From the NCBI GenBank assembly GCA_031289995.1, contig JAITOI010000046.1, positions 1-5,946 on the forward strand: 5,946 bases of DNA. The letters are read 5' to 3'. A model generated the notes under the pieces. The model saw nothing but the letters and a program-made list of their open reading frames with translations. It was not told the origin of the DNA and did no database searches. The number at the start of each line of letters is the position of its first letter. The stretch's first letter is position 1. Below, one piece after another: positions 1 to 5,946 of this stretch. Both the position numbers and the translations under genes were made by a program. Origin of the DNA: Prevotellaceae bacterium (GTDB taxonomy: Bacteria; Bacteroidota; Bacteroidia; Bacteroidales; UBA932).

Positions 1-60
1 AAACGATTTTATCTTTTTTCCCCAACAACAAAGTCCTTTTGATAAGAGACAATTTGCTCA

Positions 61-2559
61 TTACTTCCCCTCCTCTCCCTTCTTCAAATCCAACCTCAAC
101 CTAACCCGCAAGCTCCCCCCAAGCTTCCCCTGCGTAGCAAAGGTTAATACCCCACCCGACGCGAGGCTTACCCCCTCCGCCATCTCAATGGCTTCGGCAA
201 CGGGCAGCAGGGCAGGGTCAAGTCTTAGCCTTACCGCCTCGGAGCTGCGCGTAGGGTCGCTCAGCGCAAGCTCAAGGCTGCCGTCGCCGTTCTGCTTGGC
301 CAGCACGCAGGCAGGCCTATCTACCGTATAGGCGTCCACCCTGCCCGCACTCCAAAAGTTGATGGCGGTAAGGCCCAAAGTCTTCTCACGAACGGCGTGG
401 GCAATGCTGTCCTGTTGCAAGATTTCTATGTCGGGATGCCGGCTGTAGGTATCGGTTTGTTCCGGCGTAACGTCGGGCAAAAGCACGTAGGCGTACTGCT
501 GGTTGGCGGGTGCGCTGCCGTGGGAAATCCAAAAAGTGGCAAAGGCGTTTTGCCGAAGGGTCGTGTCCGAGTACTTGGCGTAAGGGTTAACGTCTGACCA
601 GCGGCCCGTGCGGGTTTCGCGCAAGCCTTGCAGCCGTGTGGGATGCGGAAAGTAGTAGCCTACCCCCGTCGGCGGCTGCCGATGCGGGACAAGGCCTATG
701 TTTTGCTCCACAAACAGCCAGCTCACGTTGCGGTGCTCCCCGTTAGCGTGGTCGCCCTCCGCCGTGAGCCGCTGCTCCACGCCGTTGACCAGAATGGCGT
801 TCGACTTGTCGGCCTTCAACCGGCGGTTATCGACCACCGTTTCGACCGGCGCAGAGCCTTCCGTCAGCCTAACGTCCGAGCCTAAAGCAACGACCTCATT
901 GTCGAACATAAACCACGACTTTCGGGCGTTCAGCCTGCGCGTGGCCGATGCGCCCAGCCCCGTAAGCATCATGCCCGCAGCCCCGTATTCGCCGAGGTCA
1001 GCGCCGCCAACCCAGGCGTTCGGGTTGTGGGTACCGTAGCTGTCTTTGCTGCTTCGCGCCGCGCGGGTTACGGTGGTGCCGGGCAGCCGCTGGTGGTCGA
1101 CCGTTGCCCAGAAGTGCTCCGCCCACTCGTCCCTATCGTCGGTGTAAAGGTAGGTCATCCCGTCGCCGATGTGCCACAGCCGCAGGCCTTCGTCGTTGGT
1201 TCCCTCCGTGTTCTTTATGCGGGGCGACGTCATGGCTATGCCGTAGGCAAAATGAGGCCGACGGTGCACCACGCGGTCGATGGCCGCAAAGGTTTTGTGG
1301 GCAACCAGCGGGCCGCGCGGCGCAATGCTGCTGTCCCGCAACAGAGCTAATGCCGTAGCCATCACGCCCGGCGTCAGGTAGTACTCCAAGAAGCCTCCGT
1401 CAATCGGGTCAGAGCAGAGCTGCCGGAGCACCACCGAGTCCTGCAAAGCCTCCTTGAGCATGACTTCGGCCCTCGCCTTTTGCGCCGCAGGAAGCACGTC
1501 GAGCAGCAGGGCAAAAGCGCGGAGAGCCTGCCGACCCGGAATGTGGTCTTGGTTCGCCACGCGCGAAATCTCCCGCTCGCGCACCATATCCATAAACCGC
1601 CCACCGTACAGTAGCGGTTCGTAGGCAGCAAAAAGCATGTCGTAGAAGTTGTGCTCAATCCCGTCGGCGTAAGCAATTGCCCAGGGCGAGCCGTTCAACA
1701 CGTGCATCAGCTGGGCGATGGTAACGAGTAGCGCCTTGCCGTAACCGCCGGTGTAGGCGTAGTTGCCGTGCTGCACAAACGAGCCGTCGGCGTAGTATCC
1801 GTCGCCCGCAGTAACGTAGGGGAAGATGCTTTTCAGGCCGTCCTTGGCCTTGGTTAGAAGCGCGGCATCGCCCTTGAGCGCACCGGCTTGCGCAACGATA
1901 CCAGCAATCCAGGTGCGGTTGGCGCCGGTGTTGTCCACCACCGTATTGTTCGATAGGATGGGCGCAACGTAGGAGGCAATTTGTTCCGGCGTAAGCTCGT
2001 CCGAAAGCATCACCAGCAAATCGCCGTAGCGCAGGGGCGTTCCGATGCGCCAGTCGTACCAGTTTCCGTAGGCGCCGCCGTTGGCCGCCGTGCCTCTGCC
2101 GGAGGTTGTTTGCGCCAGCGAGTAGTGCTTCTCGAGCATCATGTCGAGCGCCGCCTTGAGCTCGCTAAAGACTTCGGGCCGTTGGTAAAAGTCCGTGCCC
2201 TGTATTTTGTAGGCGAGGGTCAGCGAGCGCAGGCGGTCGTAGGTCATGGAGATTTGGCTCGAGCCAATATTCGTGCGCGAGGTTATCGGAAAATCCGCAA
2301 ACAGGCAGCTGCGATTGTCCTCGCCCGACGCCGGTTTTTTTATCAGCGCCTCCCAGATTTTGCTTGCCTTGGTGTTCACATCGGCGGCGTAGGATTTGAC
2401 CAAGGGTGAGGTCTGGTCGAGGGTGCCGCCGGTGAGCATTTCCCGCCACTGCAGGCGCAGCGCCGCCATATCATCTGCCGGCTGTGCGCACAGCGTCAGG
2501 CCCCATGTCGCGGCCGCTAAAAGCAGGCCGATGCGCAGCGTATAAACCTTGTGTAGCAT
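61..2559 (-). CDS. Secreted polysaccharide lyase family 8 enzyme (chondroitin AC / hyaluronate / xanthan lyase-like)
   Basis: This 832-residue protein is expected to cleave uronic-acid polysaccharides by beta-elimination outside the cytoplasm. I start it at the ATG at 2557-2559 because that gives a clean signal peptide (MLHKVYTLRIGLLLAAATWG, then LTLCAQ); the in-frame TTG at 2608-2610 would put 17 polar residues in front of it. LTLC is a poor lipobox, so signal peptidase I cleavage is more likely. Family PL8 signatures, numbered from this ATG, are NWYDWRIGTP (166-175), TGANRTW (211-217), QHGNYAYTGGYG (263-274), REISR (329-333) and GDGMTYLY, plus LPGTT near 492-496. By spacing to Pedobacter chondroitinase AC, Asn214, His264, Tyr273, Arg329 and Arg333 match Asn175, His225, Tyr234, Arg288 and Arg292; Glu452 and Asn455 probably match Glu371 and Asn374. 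The layout is an alpha-toroid (about 30-410) followed by beta domains to the C-terminus. All expected catalytic residues are present, so it is probably active. The substrate cannot be decided from sequence alone. Confidence 0.93.
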   Translation of the reverse strand: MLHKVYTLRIGLLLAAATWGLTLCAQPADDMAALRLQWREMLTGGTLDQTSPLVKSYAADVNTKASKIWEALIKKPASGEDNRSCLFADFPITSRTNIGSSQISMTYDRLRSLTLAYKIQGTDFYQRPEVFSELKAALDMMLEKHYSLAQTTSGRGTAANGGAYGNWYDWRIGTPLRYGDLLVMLSDELTPEQIASYVAPILSNNTVVDNTGANRTWIAGIVAQAGALKGDAALLTKAKDGLKSIFPYVTAGDGYYADGSFVQHGNYAYTGGYGKALLVTIAQLMHVLNGSPWAIAYADGIEHNFYDMLFAAYEPLLYGGRFMDMVREREISRVANQDHIPGRQALRAFALLLDVLPAAQKARAEVMLKEALQDSVVLRQLCSDPIDGGFLEYYLTPGVMATALALLRDSSIAPRGPLVAHKTFAAIDRVVHRRPHFAYGIAMTSPRIKNTEGTNDEGLRLWHIGDGMTYLYTDDRDEWAEHFWATVDHQRLPGTTVTRAARSSKDSYGTHNPNAWVGGADLGEYGAAGMMLTGLGASATRRLNARKSWFMFDNEVVALGSDVRLTEGSAPVETVVDNRRLKADKSNAILVNGVEQRLTAEGDHANGEHRNVSWLFVEQNIGLVPHRQPPTGVGYYFPHPTRLQGLRETRTGRWSDVNPYAKYSDTTLRQNAFATFWISHGSAPANQQYAYVLLPDVTPEQTDTYSRHPDIEILQQDSIAHAVREKTLGLTAINFWSAGRVDAYTVDRPACVLAKQNGDGSLELALSDPTRSSEAVRLRLDPALLPVAEAIEMAEGVSLASGGVLTFATQGKLGGSLRVRLRLDLKKGEEGK

Positions 2560-2632
2560 AGCATTTGTTTGTTTTAGAATATTGCTTTTACCCTCTCCTC
2601 CATTCAACAATTGTGGCCCCGAAAAACAGCTG

Positions 2633-2666
2633 CAAAGGTAGACATTTTTTTTACAGAATTTGCAGA
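2633..2666 (-). promoter_or_regulatory. Putative Bacteroidota promoter of the PL8 lyase gene
   Basis: CAAAGGTA at 2633-2640 reads TACCTTTG on the minus strand, an exact TAnnTTTG -7 box. It lies 73 bp upstream of the chosen ATG, giving a predicted leader of roughly 65 nt. The -33 region has no TTTG; the best candidate is TCTG (plus-strand CAGA at 2663-2666) after a 22-bp spacer. The poor -33 box may mean the promoter is weak or activator-dependent, which is an inference. Confidence 0.6.
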
Positions 2667-2679
2667 ATGTTCAGAATTT
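2653..2679. repeat. Three tandem 9-bp direct repeats upstream of the PL8 lyase
   Basis: Three contiguous 9-mers share the core CAGAATKT: acagaattt (2653-2661), gcagaatgt (2662-2670) and tcagaattt (2671-2679). They occupy roughly the -20 to -46 interval relative to the predicted start of the lyase transcript, replacing a recognisable -33 box. Phased direct repeats in this position often bind activators. They could also be chance similarity in AT-rich DNA. Confidence 0.5.
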
Positions 2680-2688
2680 ACATGTAGG

Positions 2689-2726
2689 AAAAACAAAAAG
2701 GCGCAAGCAAAAAATTTGCTCACGCC
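2689..2726 (-). terminator. Rho-independent terminator after the lipoprotein gene
   Basis: On the minus strand GGCGTGAGCAAA, a TTT loop and TTTGCTTGCGCC form a 12-bp stem (arms 2715-2726 and 2700-2711) with two G-U wobbles, followed by TTTTTGTTTTT (2689-2699). It lies about 90 bp past the lipoprotein stop codon and just before the lyase promoter. It therefore separates the two genes into independent transcripts. Confidence 0.88.
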
Positions 2727-2815
2727 CCGTTCGGCTACACAGGACCAAGGTTATGCCCAAGCCTTACTCCCAAGCCGAATTTTGAAATTTGTTTTTCGTT
2801 CGGAGGCCTGCGTTT

Positions 2816-3394
2816 TTACTTCTTATCGCCGTAAATATAAACGTAAACATTTACTCCGGGGGAAATTTCTCCCTCCAGCGTAAGCTGAAGGCGAATGCCG
2901 GTTTCATCTCGTTCGTAGAGTTGTGATTGGTAGCGCAAGGTGAACACGCCCGAATCATCCAATTCGTTCTTTTCGTTGTGCGCTCCGACGAAAGAAAGGT
3001 CGCTTCCACCAATGGATATGAACTGTTCGAGTACCTTAAAGAAGTAGCCCTCGGCGTAGTAGATGTCGCCATTTTCGGCAGGCGTTTTGCTGCCTTGGGT
3101 CATCCATTTCAGCGAGGTAAGCTGCAGGTCTTCGATGACCACCTTGCCTGCATCCGTATTAAGGGAGGCGTTAGCCTTTAGCCCTGCGCCGTCTTGGGAG
3201 AGCGTTACGGTAGTTTCGCCCTCAAAGAAAACAATGCTGCTGTTGTCGGCAGAGTAGGCGCGAATGTCCACCTCGTACGCGCCCACAAATTGGTTGACAT
3301 CGCTGCTGCCATTGTCATCATCGTTGCAAGCGCTGATGGCCATGCTTGCGATGGCTGCCATTGCTACAATGGCAAAAGTCTTTTTCATTTTCAT
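2816..3394 (-). CDS. Small surface lipoprotein, possibly calycin-like beta-barrel
   Basis: This is a 192-residue predicted lipoprotein of unknown function. Residues 1-22 form a lipoprotein signal peptide: a basic start (MKMKKTF), a hydrophobic core, and the lipobox ISAC with the lipidated Cys at position 23. The mature protein begins CNDDDNGSSD; an acidic cluster directly after the cysteine resembles the Bacteroidota lipoprotein export signal that sends lipoproteins to the cell surface. Residues 36-192 have no transmembrane segment and look beta-rich, with alternating hydrophobic strands (for example TTVTLSQDG, KVVIEDLQLTSL, FTLRYQSQLY, VNVYVYIYG). The opening FVGAYEVDI and the strand pattern recall the calycin-like lipoproteins common in Bacteroidales, but this family call is tentative. 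ATGs at codons 1 and 3 are both plausible starts; the longer is given. It has its own promoter and terminator, so it is probably monocistronic, and no function can be inferred from its neighbours. Confidence 0.85.
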   Translation of the reverse strand: MKMKKTFAIVAMAAIASMAISACNDDDNGSSDVNQFVGAYEVDIRAYSADNSSIVFFEGETTVTLSQDGAGLKANASLNTDAGKVVIEDLQLTSLKWMTQGSKTPAENGDIYYAEGYFFKVLEQFISIGGSDLSFVGAHNEKNELDDSGVFTLRYQSQLYERDETGIRLQLTLEGEISPGVNVYVYIYGDKK

Positions 3395-3440
3395 AACAAT
3401 TTTTGTTTTTTGTGTTAATGGTTGAAAATTAAATCGGGCG

Positions 3441-3472
3441 CAAAAGTAGGGAAAAAGTTTTAGATGTGCAAC
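3441..3472 (-). promoter_or_regulatory. Putative Bacteroidota promoter of the lipoprotein gene
   Basis: CAAAAGTA at 3441-3448 is TACTTTTG on the minus strand, an exact TAnnTTTG -7 box. CAAC at 3469-3472 reads GTTG, a three-of-four match to the TTTG -33 box with a 20-bp spacer. It lies between the helicase stop and the lipoprotein start and predicts a leader of about 40 nt. Confidence 0.65.
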
Positions 3473-3488
3473 AATCGCGTAAAACTTT
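3454..3488. repeat. AT-rich inverted repeat between helicase stop and lipoprotein promoter
   Basis: AAAGTTTTA (3454-3462) and TAAAACTTT (3480-3488) are perfect 9-bp inverted arms around a 17-bp spacer. In the helicase transcript this makes a weak hairpin running into TTTTTCCC, so it could act as a modest terminator beginning 7 nt past the helicase stop. The same dyad surrounds the lipoprotein -33 region, so an operator role is an alternative. The stem has only one G-C pair. Confidence 0.45.
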
Positions 3489-3495
3489 CAACAAA

Positions 3496-5181
3496 TCAGC
3501 TCCTTTTTCGATACCCTCGTTTCTCCGCAAAGTCGCCGCTGGAGCGGCTTGGGCGGCCTGGGCGACGTCCGCCACCACCGCCGCCTTCACTGCGCCCCTG
3601 CTTCGAGATTTCGGCGAGGGGTTTGTCGTCGCGACCGCGCAGGGCGTTGAGCGAGCGCAGGGCTTCTTCGGCATCCTCGAAGGGCACGGTGGCAAACGAA
3701 AAAGCGTCCATCACCTTCACGTCGTCAATTTTGCTGTCGGTGAGCTTGGTGTGCTGTTTGAGGAAGTCTACGAGGCCTCGCGGGGTCATGTCGTCGAGCT
3801 TGCCGAGGGCGATGAAGAGGCGCGCGGTGCCTCGCTTGTCGATGGAGAAGCTGCGGATTTCGGCGTAGTTTTTCACGTCGAGCTCGGTCTTGAAGGCAAG
3901 GCGGATGAGGGCTGCCAGCGCGGTGGCGTCGCCGTACTCGGTGATGATTTCTTGCGCCAGCGGGAGGTAGTCGTTGAAGGTGCCGAGCTCGATGATTTCG
4001 GATAGCGAGTCCTTGATGCGGTTCTGCTTCACGGCCACCACGTCGGCAGCTTTGGGCAGCACCTGCTTGCGGATTTGCGTTTTGATGACGCGCTGCATTT
4101 GCATCAGCTGGCGGTACTCGTTGGACGAAATAAAGGTGATGGCGGTGCCCTCTTTTCCGGCGCGTCCGGTGCGGCCAATGCGGTGCACGTAGGCGTCGAA
4201 GTCCTGCGGCAGCGAGTAGTTGATGACGTGGGTGAGGTCGATGATGTCGATGCCTCGGGCGGCGACGTCGGTGGCGACAAGGATGTTGATGAGCTTGTTG
4301 CGGAAGCGCCACAGGATTTTTTCGCGGGCCATTTGGGTGAGGTCGCCGTGCAAGCCGTCGGCCTCGTAGCCGCGCTCGAGGAGCTTGCTCACGACCTCGT
4401 CGGTGGCGACCTTGGTGCGGCAAAAGACGAGGCCGTAGAACTCCGGTTCCACGTCGATAATTCGCGTCAGCGCGTCGAAGCGGTCGGCCTGGCTGACCTC
4501 GAAGTAGATTTGGTCGGTGAGGTCGGTGGTAAGCTGGTCTTCGACTTTGATGTGCTCGATGTCGCGCATGTATTTTTTGGCGAGGCGGGCAATGCGGTCG
4601 GGCATGGTGGCCGAAAAGAGCATGACGCGGCGCTCGTCGGGCGTGTGCTTAAAGATTTCTTCGATGTCCTCGATGAAGCCCATGTTGAGCATTTCGTCGG
4701 CCTCGTCGAGGATGAACCAGCGGATGGCACCCAGGTTGAGAGTGCCGCGCGAGATGTGGTCGATGATGCGTCCGGGCGTGCCCACCACGATGTCCACGCC
4801 GCGCTTGAGGCGCCTCAGCTGCTCGCTGATGCTGGCGCCGCCGTAGATGGTGGCGACGCTGAGCGTGCGCGTTCCCTTGAACGAGATGATTTCGTCGCTC
4901 ACCTGCAGCGCAAGCTCGCGCGTGGGCGCCAGCACTAAGGCCTGCACGCTGCCGTTGGGCGTGAGCTGGTCGATGATGGGCAGGCCAAAGGCAGCCGTTT
5001 TTCCGGTGCCTGTTTGCGCCTGCGCGATGATGTCTTTGTTGGTGTTGAGCAGCACCGGAATGGCGGCTCGCTGGATGGGCGTGGGCGTTTCGAAACCCTT
5101 GGCGCGCACGGCTGCCAGCGTGGCTTCGCTTAGCCCGAGGTCGTTGAAGTCAAAGCCCGATTCGGCCTGAAAATTTTCCAT
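3496..5181 (-). CDS. deaD: DEAD-box ATP-dependent RNA helicase, DeaD/CsdA type
   Basis: This 561-residue cytoplasmic protein unwinds or remodels RNA using ATP; relatives act in ribosome assembly, cold adaptation and mRNA turnover. All the family motifs are intact and in order: Q motif (Phe12 to Gln37), Walker A AQTGTGKT (55-62), PTREL (86-90), GG (114-115), TPGR (135-138), DEAD (159-162), SAT (190-192), LVFCRTK (251-257), ATDVAARGID (303-312) and HRIGRTGR (333-340). After a helical linker (about 355-435), residues 438-525 resemble the DbpA/CsdA RNA-binding domain. The tail from about 527 is Gly/Arg/Ser-rich with six glycines in a row, typical of nonspecific RNA-binding ends. The size fits DeaD-like proteins, which are longer than RhlE or RhlB cores. 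The start ATG sits directly before MENFQAESGFDF and the Q motif. The gene appears to have its own promoter. The symbol reflects the family; SrmB/RhlE-type naming is possible. Confidence 0.96.
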   Translation of the reverse strand: MENFQAESGFDFNDLGLSEATLAAVRAKGFETPTPIQRAAIPVLLNTNKDIIAQAQTGTGKTAAFGLPIIDQLTPNGSVQALVLAPTRELALQVSDEIISFKGTRTLSVATIYGGASISEQLRRLKRGVDIVVGTPGRIIDHISRGTLNLGAIRWFILDEADEMLNMGFIEDIEEIFKHTPDERRVMLFSATMPDRIARLAKKYMRDIEHIKVEDQLTTDLTDQIYFEVSQADRFDALTRIIDVEPEFYGLVFCRTKVATDEVVSKLLERGYEADGLHGDLTQMAREKILWRFRNKLINILVATDVAARGIDIIDLTHVINYSLPQDFDAYVHRIGRTGRAGKEGTAITFISSNEYRQLMQMQRVIKTQIRKQVLPKAADVVAVKQNRIKDSLSEIIELGTFNDYLPLAQEIITEYGDATALAALIRLAFKTELDVKNYAEIRSFSIDKRGTARLFIALGKLDDMTPRGLVDFLKQHTKLTDSKIDDVKVMDAFSFATVPFEDAEEALRSLNALRGRDDKPLAEISKQGRSEGGGGGGRRPGRPSRSSGDFAEKRGYRKRS

Positions 5182-5250
5182 AAAATTTGGTGTGTTTGCA
5201 AGCCTGTTTTAGAGCGGACTTGGCGGGTAAATTGTTTGTTTTTTGCGGCG

Positions 5251-5258
5251 CAAAGGTA
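5251..5258 (-). promoter_or_regulatory. Putative -7 promoter box of the helicase gene
   Basis: CAAAGGTA reads TACCTTTG on the minus strand, an exact TAnnTTTG -7 box and identical to that of the PL8 gene. It predicts a leader of about 60 nt before the helicase ATG. No good TTTG -33 element is present at the usual spacing; GAAG at 5277-5280 (CTTC) is the nearest and is weak. Confidence 0.6.
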
Positions 5259-5315
5259 CGAAAACTTTTGGGATTTGAAGTTTTTGATGGATAAATTTTT
5301 TTTGGTTCGACTTCG

Positions 5316-5419
5316 CTCACCAACCGCGCTCACCAACTGCACTCACCAACCGCGCTCACCAACCGCGCTCACCAACCGCGCTCACCAACCGCGCTCACCA
5401 ACTGCGCTCACCAACCGCG
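5316..5419. repeat. Tandem repeat, 8 copies of a 13-bp unit
   Basis: Eight contiguous units of CTCACCAACCGCG fill 104 bp without insertions or deletions. Six are identical; unit 2 (5329-5341) has T at position 10 and A at position 13, and unit 7 (5394-5406) has T at position 10. The array lies about 60 bp upstream of the helicase -7 box. It is followed by a short dyad, CCAAC at 5411-5415 and GTTGG at 5421-5425. No gene is supported across it. It is a minisatellite-like array whose copy number probably varies among strains. Confidence 0.95.
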
Positions 5420-5441
5420 CGTTGGATGGGCGTCTACAGGT

Positions 5442-5570
5442 CTCGCCGTCATTGCGGGCTTGACCCGCAATCTCCATGCTTGCCTGCATTCCTCCACCAT
5501 GCCATCCTTGCGACGGGATGCGGAGTAGGTCAGCAAAGAGATTGCGGGTCAAGCCCGCAATGACGACGAG
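5442..5570. repeat. REP/BIME-like nested inverted repeat element
   Basis: Two 33-bp arms (5442-5474 and 5538-5570) are inverted copies matching at 32 of 33 positions, separated by 63 bp. Each arm contains a smaller palindrome, ATTGCGGG and CCCGCAAT around a 5-base loop (5451-5471, and its counterpart at 5541-5561). The central spacer has its own small stem, CATCC at 5503-5507 and GGATG at 5516-5520. The whole could fold into one long hairpin in either transcript. The layout resembles paired inverted REP units (a BIME) or a small MITE; I see no clear target-site duplication. It lies downstream of the peptidase-like gene and may help end its transcript, but no U-run follows the stem. Confidence 0.9.
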
Positions 5571-5580
5571 CGGGTACTGC

Positions 5581-5946
<366 letters not shown>

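Noticed and set aside
1..60. Possible terminator of the lyase gene or a promoter of the next gene to the left
   Set aside because: No stem followed by a T-run and no TAnnTTTG box on the minus strand could be found in these 60 bases.
1981..2409. Plus-strand open frame of 142 codons inside the PL8 gene
   Set aside because: It is antisense to the conserved N-terminal part of the lyase, and the reading frame is explained by the codon bias of the real gene.
2560..2610. N-terminal extension of the PL8 lyase from a TTG codon at 2608-2610
   Set aside because: It adds 17 polar residues in front of a standard signal peptide, whereas the ATG at 2557-2559 starts the signal peptide directly.
3466..4005. 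Plus-strand open frame of 179 codons starting near the helicase 3' end
   Set aside because: It mirrors the helicase C-terminal domain and Gly/Arg tail, and shows no family motif or promoter.
4075..4938. Long plus-strand open frame of 287 codons opposite the helicase
   Set aside because: It lies wholly within a helicase with every motif intact, has a low-complexity Val/Asp/Gly/Ala/Leu composition expected from the reverse of a GC-rich coding strand, and shows no recognisable domain.
5316..5419. CRISPR array
   Set aside because: The units are 13 bp and contiguous with no unique spacers between them, and no cas gene is present.
5316..5419. Replication-origin iterons
   Set aside because: No Rep or DnaA gene, DnaA boxes or distinct AT-rich unwinding element accompanies the repeats.
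5236..5463. Plus-strand open frame of 75 codons across the 13-bp array, giving a 13-residue periodic peptide
   Set aside because: The periodicity follows from a 13-bp repeat read in triplets. The frame overlaps the helicase promoter on the other strand and has no similarity or start signal I trust.
5442..5570. Classical intrinsic terminator
   Set aside because: The hairpin is strong, but neither strand has a T-run directly after the stem, and the length and nested symmetry fit a REP/BIME-like element better.

Overview
The window looks like a piece of a Bacteroidota chromosome, most likely a GC-rich member of the Bacteroidales, although no genus can be named from the sequence. Four things support this. 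Three intergenic spaces carry a CAAAnnTA string, which on the minus strand is TAnnTTTG, the -7 box of Bacteroidota sigma-ABfr promoters. Start codons are preceded by A-rich sequence rather than well-placed Shine-Dalgarno sites. The lipoprotein has the acidic cluster after its lipobox cysteine that marks surface lipoproteins in this phylum. The protein families (PL8 lyase, small beta-rich lipoprotein, DeaD-type helicase with a Gly/Arg tail, probable clostripain-like protein) also fit. Coding DNA is GC-rich and the spacers are AT-rich.

All four genes lie on the minus strand, so transcription runs from high to low coordinates. From right to left: the C-terminal end of a probable clostripain-family (C11) cysteine peptidase (5597-5946, cut by the window edge); a repeat-packed spacer (5182-5596); a complete DeaD/CsdA-like DEAD-box RNA helicase (3496-5181); a 101-bp spacer with a promoter; a small lipoprotein probably exposed at the cell surface (2816-3394); a 256-bp spacer with a strong intrinsic terminator followed by a promoter; and a secreted polysaccharide lyase family 8 enzyme (61-2559). 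Bases 1-60 are noncoding and show no recognisable feature.

The three complete genes appear to be separate transcription units, each with its own -7 box; the lipoprotein and lyase are also separated by the terminator. The lyase probably degrades a uronic-acid polysaccharide (chondroitin, hyaluronan or a xanthan-like glycan), but no SusC/SusD, sulfatase or regulator is visible, so membership of a polysaccharide utilisation locus cannot be shown here. The helicase is a housekeeping-type RNA-remodelling gene and has no evident functional link to its neighbours.

The least ordinary part is the spacer between the peptidase-like gene and the helicase. Within about 300 bp it carries three unrelated repeat structures: eight tandem copies of a 13-bp unit, a 129-bp REP/BIME-like nested palindrome with 33-bp arms, and a 7-bp tandem repeat that supplies the last codons and stop of the peptidase-like gene and places stops in all three frames. 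A second item is a set of three 9-bp direct repeats where a -33 box or activator site would be expected upstream of the lyase. I see no convincing new multi-gene system in this window.
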